From the NCBI RefSeq assembly GCF_002262875.1, contig NZ_NKYE01000005.1, positions 1-64,000 on the forward strand: a DNA stretch of 64,000 nucleotides, read 5' to 3'. Numbering within the stretch: position 1 is the stretch's first letter; every line of letters begins with the position of its first letter. Under the pieces are notes generated by a model. That model ran no database searches and was not told the DNA's origin. It saw nothing but the letters and a program-made list of their open reading frames with translations. This DNA comes from Amycolatopsis antarctica (GTDB lineage: Bacteria; Actinomycetota; Actinomycetes; Mycobacteriales; Pseudonocardiaceae). Of the stretch, positions 32,697-40,984 are shown piece by piece. The position numbers and the translations under genes are program-made.

Positions 32697-33338
32697 ATGG
32701 ACCAACTGCGTGCGGAACAGGGACCGAAGCGGGTACGTGCGGTGCTGAGCGGCAAGGTCGTGGCGGACACGATCCGGCCGCTGCTGGTGTGGGAGGTGCC
32801 GTACTACCCGACGTACTTCCTGCCCGCCGAGGACGTTGGCGAGCTACCCGCCGAAGCGGTGACCACGCGCCCGGAAGTACCCGGCCACGTCCGGATCGAC
32901 TGGCAGGCGATGGATGCCTGGTTCGAGGAGGACGAGGAGGTCTTCGTGCACCCACGCGATCCGGGCGTCCGCGTCGACATCCTGCCCAGTTCGCGGCACG
33001 TGCGCGTCGAGGTCGACGGGGTGACGGTCGCCGACACCCGTGCCGCCCGGCTGCTGTTCGAGACGAACCTGCCGACGCGCTACTACCTGCCGAAGCTGGA
33101 CGTGCGCCTTGACCTTCTTGAACGGAGCGACACGGTGACCCGCTGCCCGTACAAGGGCACGTCCGAGTATTTCTCGGTCCGGGTGAACGGACGTTCGCAC
33201 CGCGATCTGGCCTGGTCGTATCCGACGCCGTTGTGGGAGAGCCAGAAGGTCGCGGGCCTGGTGTGTTTCCTGGACGAGCAGGTCGACGTGTTCCTGGACG
33301 GGGTGCGCCAGGAACGCCCGGTGACCAAGTTCGGCTGA
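32697..33338 (+). CDS. DUF427 domain protein
   Basis: Protein of 213 aa. The C-terminal half has the DUF427 core: VRVEVDGVTVADTRAARLLFE, LPTRYYLPKLDVRLDLL, CPYKGTSEYFSVRVNG and the late WESQKVAGLVCFLDEQVDV. The N-terminal half is a partial, diverged second copy of the same fold (VLSGKVVADTIRPLLVWEV, PTYFLPAEDV). The family is often listed as nucleotidyltransferase-like but has no proven activity. ATG 32697 gives the family start; upstream in-frame starts add residues unlike the family. Confidence 0.85.
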   Translation: MDQLRAEQGPKRVRAVLSGKVVADTIRPLLVWEVPYYPTYFLPAEDVGELPAEAVTTRPEVPGHVRIDWQAMDAWFEEDEEVFVHPRDPGVRVDILPSSRHVRVEVDGVTVADTRAARLLFETNLPTRYYLPKLDVRLDLLERSDTVTRCPYKGTSEYFSVRVNGRSHRDLAWSYPTPLWESQKVAGLVCFLDEQVDVFLDGVRQERPVTKFG

Positions 33339-33474
33339 GCCGGCGTCGGCCACGAGCTGGCTGAAATGCCGGAATTGCTTGGTATGCCCGGAAAACTGCT
33401 GATCACCGGGGCTGTACGAAGTCGGCGCGAGTGGCAGTATCGCCTCAATCGCCACCGATGACGCTGGAGCCCCG

Positions 33475-34764
33475 ATGCCGAGACCGTCCCGTGCCCTCAC
33501 CGCGGCCTGCGCCGCCGCGGCCGTAGTCGCCTGCCTGGTCACGCCGCCGACGGCGGCGGCGTCCGAAGCGGCGTCCGGCCAAGGGCACCGTTGCCCGCAG
33601 CTCCAGTTGGCCGACCACTGGTACGGCGACAACGCGGCGAAGATCCAGCAGGTCATCGACGAGCGCGGCCGCTGCGGTGCGCATCGCGGCGGGAAGAAGC
33701 CGCTGGCGGTGTTCGACTGGGACAACACCGTCATCAAGAACGACATCTCCGACCAGACGATTTTCTACATGCTCCGCAACGACAAGATTCTCCAGCCCCG
33801 CGACCGCGACTGGCACAACACCAGTCGCTACATGACCGACGCCGGGGCGGACGCGCTGAGCGCTGCCTGCGGCACCGATGCGCGGCCGGGGAAACCACTG
33901 CCCACCAGCACCGACATCGACTGTGCCGACGAGCTGTTATCCGTGCGTAAGGAGGCCAAGACCACCGGCGGCGAGGACGTCTTCGCCGGGTACGACCACC
34001 GCGAGATGGAAGCGAGTTACGCCTGGGTCGCGCAACTCAACGCCGGTTACCGCCCGGACGAGGTGCGGCAGATCGCCCGTGACGCACGCAAGGCGGCGCT
34101 GCGTGCACCGGTCGGCGCGACGCAGCGAGTCGGTTCCAGCTCCGAGGTCGCCTGGGTGCGGTACTACCCGGAGATCAAGGATCTCATCGGCACGCTGAAC
34201 CGAGCGGGCTTCGACACGTGGATCGTGTCGGCCTCGCCGAAGGAGACCGCGGACGTCTGGGGTTCGGAGGTCGGCATCCCGCCGAACCGCACCATCGGCA
34301 TCGAGTCACTGACCACGCACGGCCGCATCAACGGTCACCTGGCCGGCTGCGGCGGCATCGCGGACGGTGAGGACGCGATCATGCCCTACGTCGACGGCAA
34401 GCGGTGCTTCGTCAACAAGAACATCCTCGGCATCAAGGGGGAGGCGCAGCTCGACCCCGCCCCAGAGGCGAAGCGTCAGGCCCTCGCCGGAGGCGACGCG
34501 ACCACCGACGTCACCATGCTCGCCGACGCGACCGGCGTGCGCGTCACGCTGAACCGCAACAAGGACGAGCTGATGTGCCGCGCATACGACAACGCCGACG
34601 GCCGGTGGGCGGTCAACCCGATGTTCGTCGAACCGCTGCCCGCGCTGGACCGCACCTACCCCTGCTCCACGACTGCCTACGAGAACGCGGACGGCACCGT
34701 GGGCCCCGTCCTCCGCACGGACGGCACCGTCATCCCCGACCAGGCCGACACCGTCCACGGCTGA
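33475..34764 (+). CDS. Secreted HAD-superfamily phosphatase
   Basis: Protein of 429 aa. Signal peptide at 1-29 (ALTAACAAAAVVACLVTPPTAAA). The HAD core has motif I F-D81-W-D83-N-T, motif II VSASPKETA and motif IV GGDATTDVTML, so the nucleophilic and acid-base aspartates are present. Large cap insertions lie between motifs I and II. It probably dephosphorylates small molecules outside the membrane; substrate unknown. Several cysteines (C40, C67 and later ones) may form disulfides. ATG 33475 starts the signal peptide. Confidence 0.88.
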   Translation: MPRPSRALTAACAAAAVVACLVTPPTAAASEAASGQGHRCPQLQLADHWYGDNAAKIQQVIDERGRCGAHRGGKKPLAVFDWDNTVIKNDISDQTIFYMLRNDKILQPRDRDWHNTSRYMTDAGADALSAACGTDARPGKPLPTSTDIDCADELLSVRKEAKTTGGEDVFAGYDHREMEASYAWVAQLNAGYRPDEVRQIARDARKAALRAPVGATQRVGSSSEVAWVRYYPEIKDLIGTLNRAGFDTWIVSASPKETADVWGSEVGIPPNRTIGIESLTTHGRINGHLAGCGGIADGEDAIMPYVDGKRCFVNKNILGIKGEAQLDPAPEAKRQALAGGDATTDVTMLADATGVRVTLNRNKDELMCRAYDNADGRWAVNPMFVEPLPALDRTYPCSTTAYENADGTVGPVLRTDGTVIPDQADTVHG

Positions 34765-34868
34765 ACAACCCGTCAGCGGCCATCCACCCGCCGTGTCGGG
34801 CGGTACGGCATCCCGCGCCGCGCGGCGAACCGAGATCTGACAGGGATCAACGCGGATGTAGGCGCGGA

Positions 34869-36758
34869 TCAGCGCGTCATGGATCGCAAGAACTCGTGTG
34901 TCTCCGCGTCGGTGGAGTAGAGGCACACGCCGCGCATTCCCCGTGTCAGCAGGACTTTGTACGTGTTGCGAATAAGAGCAGGGAACTCGAACTCGCCGGC
35001 CTTCTTGACCGCCGGGTCGTGGGACTCTTCTCGTAACGCAACCCACTTGTCGTCACGCCGGACGAAGTCGGGACCGAACAGCACCCCTGCCCAGTCGTAC
35101 TCGAACCCCTGGGCGGTATAGATGCAACCGACCTGGTTGAATCCGCGGTCGTCGGATGCCCAGTAGTAGGATTCCGGTGCGTCCGGTACCCGCGTGTTGG
35201 GTTTCGCGTTCCATGGTCGTTCCCAGGAACCGATCTTGACATCGGGAACCAACGTCTTGTTTCCGTCGACGGCGACAGGATTGCTCCACCGCCAGCAGAA
35301 CCCCGCAGCGACGCGAGCTGTTTCCGAGCGGTCACCCCGCATGTTGAGTAGCCATGATTCCACGGCGTCGGGGGAATCGGCCGTCGTCACGACGAAATCG
35401 TCATCCATCGGTTCTGCAAGTAGCTTCCACCGGATAGGCGACTGTTTGTCGATTCCGAGAAGGCGTTCCACCCAGGTGTCGTAGACGGCGGAGCCGCCGC
35501 AGCGGAACTGCCCTTCGAGCGTAACGGTCTCCACGTCGCAGCCCGCCGCAGTAGCCGCGTCCCTGATCTCGGCCAGTGAGCCCATTTCGCCTGGGCGCAC
35601 CGTCTGATTCTCGTCCAGCAGGAACACCGGTACCCAGGCGACGTCGATGAGTTCGGTTATCTGTGGTCTGGCGCTGTCTCGAACTGCTTTCCTGGTGAAC
35701 CGGTTGACGCTGGTCTCTCTGATTCGATGAGCTTCGTCGCAGATCAAAACGTCGAGTGTTCGGGGTTCGGACTCGGAGTAGTTGTTGAAGTACTTGAACA
35801 GGTTCTTCACCTGCCGGTCTCCGGCACCGGCGACCTTGCGCATCGTGTTGGTGAACGCGCTCGATCCCGTCGCATGGTGGACCGGGCGTCCTCTGCGGGC
35901 CAGTTCGCCGAGCAGGCTCAGTGCGATGACGCTCTTGCCCGAGCCCGGCCCGCCACGAACGACGACGACAGTCTGCTTGCGCGCTGTCCGCGCCCGCTCG
36001 ACGGCACGCATCACGAGGTCGAACGCGACTCGTTGCTCATCGAGCAGGACGAACTGTTCGCGCTCCCGAATCTCTCTGGCTGCCAGGTTCAACAGCGGTT
36101 TCGACGGAGCGTGGTGGAAGGTGGTGAAATCGTCCGCCGCCTTCAGCGCCGCAGTGCGATCTCCCTCGGGGGACAACAAGGACCGAAGGTGATCGAGCAT
36201 CGCGGCCTTGTCGTCCATCGTGTACAGGCGACCGAACTGGTGAGGGGTGTACTGCTTGAGGGTGCGTACACCGGAGTCGTTGGCGTTGTGCAGATAGGCG
36301 ATCCCGTGGACAGAGTACGGCCGCTCGGCGAGAGCCGGCGTCTCTCCGACGAGGTGCTCGCAGTACAACTGGACTTGAGTGACCGGGTGGATCACCGGCT
36401 CGCTGTACGCATCGAGTGCGACGAGTTCGGCGGCGAGCAGTTCCGCTCGTGACCACTGCTTGAGTTCGACCAGAACGTAAGTGGGCTCAGCCGTCCGTGG
36501 ATGGATACCGCAGAGCACGACGTCGACGCGTTTCGGACTGTGCGGGAGCCTGTGTTCCAGCAGGACCTCGACGTGACCGAGTCCGGCGTCGAACAGGTCG
36601 GCAAGAAACGGGGGCAGACTCCGCTGCCAGGAACGGACCTCGGAAGTGCCCACCCGATGTTGCCACTGAAACGTTGCCTGCTCCTCCAGACGCTGATGAA
36701 GACGGCCGGAATTGGCATCGACAAGCAGGTCGGCAGCACTCTGCCGGATAAGAGCCAC
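34869..36758 (-). CDS. DUF2075 helicase with N-terminal PD-(D/E)xK-like nuclease region
   Basis: Protein of 629 aa. Residues about 75-105 contain KRVDVVLCGIHP and YVLVELKQW, a D...ExK arrangement typical of PD-(D/E)xK nucleases. From about 255 on is a superfamily-1-like DUF2075 ATPase: Walker A RGGPGSGKSVIAL, DVLICDEAHRIRE as Walker B, VFLLDENQTVRPGE, LEGQFRCGGS and the late YTAQGFEYDW and LLTRGMRG motifs. GTG 36758 has TGGGGAA at 5 nt; GTG 36770 is possible. It lies 92 bp downstream of a MazG-like gene on the same strand. Base composition is visibly less GC-rich than neighbours, which suggests acquisition. Confidence 0.83.
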   Translation of the reverse strand: MALIRQSAADLLVDANSGRLHQRLEEQATFQWQHRVGTSEVRSWQRSLPPFLADLFDAGLGHVEVLLEHRLPHSPKRVDVVLCGIHPRTAEPTYVLVELKQWSRAELLAAELVALDAYSEPVIHPVTQVQLYCEHLVGETPALAERPYSVHGIAYLHNANDSGVRTLKQYTPHQFGRLYTMDDKAAMLDHLRSLLSPEGDRTAALKAADDFTTFHHAPSKPLLNLAAREIREREQFVLLDEQRVAFDLVMRAVERARTARKQTVVVVRGGPGSGKSVIALSLLGELARRGRPVHHATGSSAFTNTMRKVAGAGDRQVKNLFKYFNNYSESEPRTLDVLICDEAHRIRETSVNRFTRKAVRDSARPQITELIDVAWVPVFLLDENQTVRPGEMGSLAEIRDAATAAGCDVETVTLEGQFRCGGSAVYDTWVERLLGIDKQSPIRWKLLAEPMDDDFVVTTADSPDAVESWLLNMRGDRSETARVAAGFCWRWSNPVAVDGNKTLVPDVKIGSWERPWNAKPNTRVPDAPESYYWASDDRGFNQVGCIYTAQGFEYDWAGVLFGPDFVRRDDKWVALREESHDPAVKKAGEFEFPALIRNTYKVLLTRGMRGVCLYSTDAETHEFLRSMTR

Positions 36759-36850
36759 AGCATTCCCCACAAGGCACGCGAATATCGACGTGCGGGTGGG
36801 GGCAACAACGAAGTGGCTACCTCGGTGCCCGGCGGGCCGCGAAGAACAGG

Positions 36851-37183
36851 CTAGTCGATCTCTCCGGCAGATCGCGCCGGGAAGCGCTGCTCGTTTCGGT
36901 TGATCTTCGCCTGGGCGCACTCGATCAGGTCGACGCCGAGTACGTCAGCGAGGCGCACCAGGTAGATGAATACGTCGGCAAGCTCGTCGTGCACGTCGAA
37001 GGCAGAGTCGGGATCGTGCAGGATCGCCGCCGACTCCTCGGCCGTCAGCCACTGGAACAACGCGGTGAGTTCCCCGACTTCGCCCGATAAGGCCATGACC
37101 AGGTTCTTGGGCGTATGAAACTGCTCCCACTGACGCGCGGCGGCGAATTCCCGTAACCGCAGTGCGGTCTCATCGATTGACAC
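36851..37183 (-). CDS. MazG-like nucleotide pyrophosphohydrolase
   Basis: Protein of 110 aa, all-alpha NTP pyrophosphatase. The MazG/dCTPase motif is intact: LVMALSGEVGELTALFQWL with the ExxE metal site, then DVHDELADVFIYLVRLADVLG with ExxD. It hydrolyses (d)NTPs to monophosphate and pyrophosphate. GTG 37183 has AAGAGG upstream. It precedes the DUF2075 nuclease-helicase on the same strand; this pairing suggests a joint role, possibly defence, with nucleotide depletion by this enzyme. That link is inference. Confidence 0.88.
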   Translation of the reverse strand: MSIDETALRLREFAAARQWEQFHTPKNLVMALSGEVGELTALFQWLTAEESAAILHDPDSAFDVHDELADVFIYLVRLADVLGVDLIECAQAKINRNEQRFPARSAGEID

Positions 37184-37271
37184 GACGCCTCTTTACCAGA
37201 CCAACTCGCCGCGCGGCCGTTACGACGAGGGGCTCGTAGCGAACCGTCGACAACGCTGGCACTCTGGCGGC

Positions 37272-37622
37272 ATGTCGGCCGTATCGGAGTTCCAGTTGCG
37301 CCAGATCGAACGCTGGTGCGACACCCGCGTGCCCGAACGTGTCCGGGACCAGGTCCGGGTCGAGTGCCGTCGCCGAGGCCGTTCGGTGACGGTCGTGGAA
37401 CGTCGTCCCCTCGGGTCACTGGCGTCTTCATCGGCCGACGAGCAGGAGTGGGCGGAACAGCGCATCGCCCAGTTGCGCCTGGACGACACGGATCGGTGGA
37501 CCCTCTACTGGGGCGACAGCAAGGACCGCTGGCACCGGGTCGCCGAGGTGGCCGCCGCCGAAACCCCTGTCCCGCTGCTCGACGAGATCGACCGGGATCG
37601 GCACGCCTACTTCTGGGGCTGA
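37272..37622 (+). CDS. DUF3024 domain protein
   Basis: Protein of 116 aa ending in the typical AYFWG. Other family features are FQLRQIERWCDTRVPER near the start, RVECRRRGRSVTVVERRP and WTLYWGDSKDRWHRV. Function unknown. It diverges from the MazG-like gene, with an 88-bp gap that must hold both promoters. Confidence 0.85.
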   Translation: MSAVSEFQLRQIERWCDTRVPERVRDQVRVECRRRGRSVTVVERRPLGSLASSSADEQEWAEQRIAQLRLDDTDRWTLYWGDSKDRWHRVAEVAAAETPVPLLDEIDRDRHAYFWG

Positions 37623-37879
37623 CGCGCCGGACTTGGCAGTGGCGCGATGGCTTTGGTCAGGTTGCCACCGGGCTGGCCAGCGGTGCTGAATCACCGTATG
37701 TGATCGATCCTTGTTGGCGACCGCCCGGGCAAACTCGTTGAAGCTACGGGAAAATCTGACCGATTCGGCGTGAGAATCGATCTTCGGCAACCCCGGTAAC
37801 GAACACGTGCGGTTATGCGAATGTTCAACTGACGCTGGCCCGCGATCGTCGGGACGCCATTCGTGACTGGGAGAATTCC

Positions 37880-39076
37880 TTGCGCAATTCCATCAAGACT
37901 GCCGTTGTCGCCGCCGTCGCCGTGCCGTTGGCACTCGCGGGTCCTGCCGTCGCGTTCGCGACCCCAGCGGCGCCCGCGACCGCGCCCGCCGACTGCTTCT
38001 CCCAGGCCGAACACGAGAGCTGGGCCAGCAAGGCCGTCTCGTACGTGAGCGAGAAGCGTAAGCACGAGGCGAACCTGGCGACCGGACGTCAGGCGATCAA
38101 GGATGCCGATGCCGCACGGGTTCAGGCGCAGGCCGCGGTCAAGGCGGCCGGCAACAAGGTCAGCGCGCAGAACGCCGTCATCAAGGACGCCGACGCCGCT
38201 CTGCAGGCCGCCAACCGTCAGCTCAAGAAGAGCCCGGACAACCGCAAGCTCCAGGACCGCGTGAAGGCCGCGCAGGCCGCGTTCACCGCCGCCAAGGATG
38301 CGCTCAAGCCGCTGCAGGCCGCCGTCACCGCGGCCAAGGCCGTGGAAGGCCAGGCGAACGCCACACTCGCCACGGCCAAGGCCGCGCTCCCGAACCTGGA
38401 AACCAAGGTCGCCAACATCACCAAGTACCTGGCGACCGCGCAGGCCAACGCCGCGAAGGCCGTCTGCACCACGGAGACGCCAGGCGAGGACGACGACGAC
38501 AACAACGGCGGCGGCAACACCGGCGGTGGTGACAACAACGGTGGCACGAATGACCCGGGCACGAATGACCCGGGCACGAATGACCCGGGCACGAATGACC
38601 CGGGCACGAATGACCCGGGCACGAATGACCCGGGCACGAATGACCCGGGCACGAATGACCCGGGCACGAATGACCCGGGCACGAATGACCCGGGCACGAA
38701 TGACCCGGGCACGAATGACCCGGGCACGAATGACCCGGGCACCGTCACCCCAAAGCCCGCCGATCCCGCCGCCCCGGGCACCGGCGCCCCGAAGCCCGTG
38801 AACCCCGGTACGGACGCCGTGGTGCCCGCCTCGGTGATCGTCCCGGCCGCCCTGGTCACCGCCACGGCGCCCAAGTCGCAGGCGGCACCGAAAGCGCAGG
38901 CCAGCACGTCGGTGAAGAAGCAGGCCGTCTCGACGACGACGCGCGGCGGTGGAAGCGCCTCGAAGCTGGCGAGCACCGGGACGAACGGCGACGCGCTCGC
39001 GGCGATGGCGCTCGCCGGTGCCGCCCTCGTCGCCGGTGGCCTCGGCCTGGTGCGCAGGGGCAGGCACGCCCGCTGA
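37880..39076 (+). CDS. LASTG-anchored cell-wall protein with NDPGT repeats
   Basis: Protein of 398 aa. Signal peptide at 1-28 (TAVVAAVAVPLALAGPAVAFA). Residues 45-195 are Ala/Lys-rich and strongly helical, likely coiled coil. Next comes an Asp/Asn/Gly stretch and 13 identical NDPGT repeats, then a Pro/Ala/Val region. The end is a sortase signal: LASTG at 363-367, helix AAMALAGAALVAGGLGLV and RRGRHAR. TTG 37880 is the start; GGGAG lies 7 nt upstream. The nearest sortase is at 31233-31901. It is probably a surface stalk protein; binding partner unknown. Confidence 0.88.
   Translation: MRNSIKTAVVAAVAVPLALAGPAVAFATPAAPATAPADCFSQAEHESWASKAVSYVSEKRKHEANLATGRQAIKDADAARVQAQAAVKAAGNKVSAQNAVIKDADAALQAANRQLKKSPDNRKLQDRVKAAQAAFTAAKDALKPLQAAVTAAKAVEGQANATLATAKAALPNLETKVANITKYLATAQANAAKAVCTTETPGEDDDDNNGGGNTGGGDNNGGTNDPGTNDPGTNDPGTNDPGTNDPGTNDPGTNDPGTNDPGTNDPGTNDPGTNDPGTNDPGTNDPGTVTPKPADPAAPGTGAPKPVNPGTDAVVPASVIVPAALVTATAPKSQAAPKAQASTSVKKQAVSTTTRGGGSASKLASTGTNGDALAAMALAGAALVAGGLGLVRRGRHAR
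38546..38740 (+). repeat. 13 perfect tandem copies of a 15-bp unit
   Basis: ACGAATGACCCGGGC repeated 13 times without a single mismatch (195 bp), encoding NDPGT units in the wall-anchored protein. Perfect identity implies recent expansion or active slippage; the unit is a multiple of three, so copy-number change keeps the frame. Confidence 0.98.
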
Positions 39077-39085
39077 CACTCGTAC

Positions 39086-39137
39086 GCGGCCGCCGGTGAG
39101 TGGCATTGAAGGGAAGCACGCCACTCACCGCGGCCGC
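39086..39137. terminator. Hairpin terminator after the LASTG gene
   Basis: Inverted repeat of 18-19 bp (39086-39104 with 39120-39137, arm ending GGTGAGTGGC) with one bulged C and a 15-nt loop, 10 bp after the stop. Confidence 0.8.
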
Positions 39138-39275
39138 ACGCCGGAAGCAGGTCCGCGTTCACGCTCGGTGTCGATCAACGGTGCCCGCGAGCAGGGACGA
39201 CACCCGCATGGTGACCCTGCGCAGTCGGGTCGGCCTCCGCATCCAGCTCGGACGACCGGGTGCGACGATATCGCC

Positions 39276-40868
39276 ATGAGCCCCGTCAGCCGTGGACGCA
39301 AGAAGACGCCGAAGCCGCCCAGCGCGAACGCCGAACTGGACGGCGTCTTCGGTGACGTCCTGCGCGACTTCATCCCGCTCGCGGCCGAGCCGGACGTGCT
39401 GCAGGTGGAGTTGTTCACCTCCGAGCTGATCGGCGAGTGGTGGCGCGCTCCGGAGCCCTACGACGATCCGGAGCGCACCGTCGGCCTCGGCCTGGTGCGC
39501 TACGCGGGCCGCACCTCCACCCCCGCCGGGGTTGCCCTGCTGCGCGCGATGGCCGCGCTCGCCGTCACCGACGAGCAGCGCTCCGCCGCGGCGCAGGCGG
39601 CCACCCTGATGGCCGAACGCGGGCTGGCCGTCCCGGATTGGGCGGACGCGATCGGCACCGCCTCGCCGACGGGGTGCTGGGAGTCCACCGACGTCTACGG
39701 CGACCAGACGACCTTGCTGCTGACCTTCGACCGCGCAGGCCGTTCGCACGGGATCGCGGCGGTACTCGACGCCAACCATCTCGGCGGCTGCGTCGAGGAG
39801 GCGTTCTGCACCGAGGAGCCGGACGGGCTGCTCGCCGACCTCCGCGCCCAGGCGGCCGACTCGGAGGGCCTGCTCGACGTCCGCCCGATCGACGCCTCCC
39901 GCGCCCGCGCGCTGATCGAACGTGGCCTGGACCTGGCCGACGTCAGCGAGGTGGAGCCCGGCGAGGTGCTGGTCGCCAACCGTGCGCTGGTGCTCGCCCG
40001 CTGCCGCCTGCTCCCGGCCGCCGACGTGCTGGCCGAACCGGTCAAGCACACCGACGCGGAGCGGGACGCCATCGTCACCGAGTTCCTGACCGCGATCGAG
40101 GAGACCGACGCGGACGCGGCGACCTGCGCGCGGCTGATCGTCGACTTCGGCTGCGACCTCGACGAGGGCAGGCCGCTGCGGGTCGGCCCCGGCAAGCTCG
40201 CCGAGTTCCTCGAGGACTGGGTGCCGAACGAGATCGAGCTGACCGAGGAGCAGGCCGAGGCGCTGCCCGACGTGGTGCGCGCCTGGGCGGGCTGGGCGGG
40301 TGGCCGCTCGGAACTGTCCGCGCACGCCGTCGCCGAACTGCTCGAATCGGCCGAGGAGAGCATCCAGTACTTCGAGGACGGTCCGGCCGACGACGAGCAC
40401 CTGGACTCCTACCTGGAGGGTGTGGCCACCGGCGCCGACGACGATCTCGTCGAGGAAACGCTGGCACGCAGGCGTTTCGCCGTTCCGGAGACCAGTGCCG
40501 TGGTCGGCGTGGACGACTTCCCCGACCTCGACCCGGCCGATGAGGACGAGCGGTACCTGCTGGTCCTCGGCGAGCACCCCGAGTACCACGACGCGCTCGC
40601 CGATCCCGAGTTCGACGGTGAGATCGACGGTGTGGACCCGCACCTGTTCATCGCCGTCAAGCAGGTACTGGTGAACCAGTTGTGGGCGGACGACCCGGAG
40701 GAGCTGTGGCCGGCCGTGGTCGCGCTCGCCGAGGCCGAGCACGACCGGGACGAGATCTTCGACGTCCTCGGCAGGCTCGTCCTGGAGTACCTGGCGGGTG
40801 CGCTCACCGGCGAGCAGGACCCGGACATCGACGGCTACCGCGCGGCGCTGCGCGAACTGGCGTTGTAG
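39276..40868 (+). CDS. Large acidic protein, family uncertain (DUF1841-like C-terminus)
   Basis: Protein of 530 aa, strongly acidic and without signal or membrane helix. A basic start (SRGRKKTPKPP) precedes helical domains with WWRAPEPYDDPERTVGLGL and GRSHGIAAVLDANHLGG. The last ~110 residues (YLLVLGEHPEYHDALADPEF and VDPHLFIAVKQVLVNQL) recall DUF1841 proteins, which share the HPEYH and H-L-x(4)-Q positions, though the match is loose. Function unknown. ATG 39276 is chosen; it starts a basic N-terminus like that of DUF5926. Confidence 0.6.
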   Translation: MSPVSRGRKKTPKPPSANAELDGVFGDVLRDFIPLAAEPDVLQVELFTSELIGEWWRAPEPYDDPERTVGLGLVRYAGRTSTPAGVALLRAMAALAVTDEQRSAAAQAATLMAERGLAVPDWADAIGTASPTGCWESTDVYGDQTTLLLTFDRAGRSHGIAAVLDANHLGGCVEEAFCTEEPDGLLADLRAQAADSEGLLDVRPIDASRARALIERGLDLADVSEVEPGEVLVANRALVLARCRLLPAADVLAEPVKHTDAERDAIVTEFLTAIEETDADAATCARLIVDFGCDLDEGRPLRVGPGKLAEFLEDWVPNEIELTEEQAEALPDVVRAWAGWAGGRSELSAHAVAELLESAEESIQYFEDGPADDEHLDSYLEGVATGADDDLVEETLARRRFAVPETSAVVGVDDFPDLDPADEDERYLLVLGEHPEYHDALADPEFDGEIDGVDPHLFIAVKQVLVNQLWADDPEELWPAVVALAEAEHDRDEIFDVLGRLVLEYLAGALTGEQDPDIDGYRAALRELAL

Positions 40869-40984
40869 GAAACCATTGGCGCACAACGGGTCGACTCCGC
40901 TTCAGGTCACTGACCAGTGCCGGGACCCTTTGCTGCGCCGGACGGTGGACGGCGGTTGACTCCGAACGCGCGCGTCAATAGCGT

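Noticed and set aside
38546..38740. CRISPR-like repeat array
   Set aside because: The 15-bp units are directly adjacent with no spacers, are in frame within a secreted protein and there are no cas genes.
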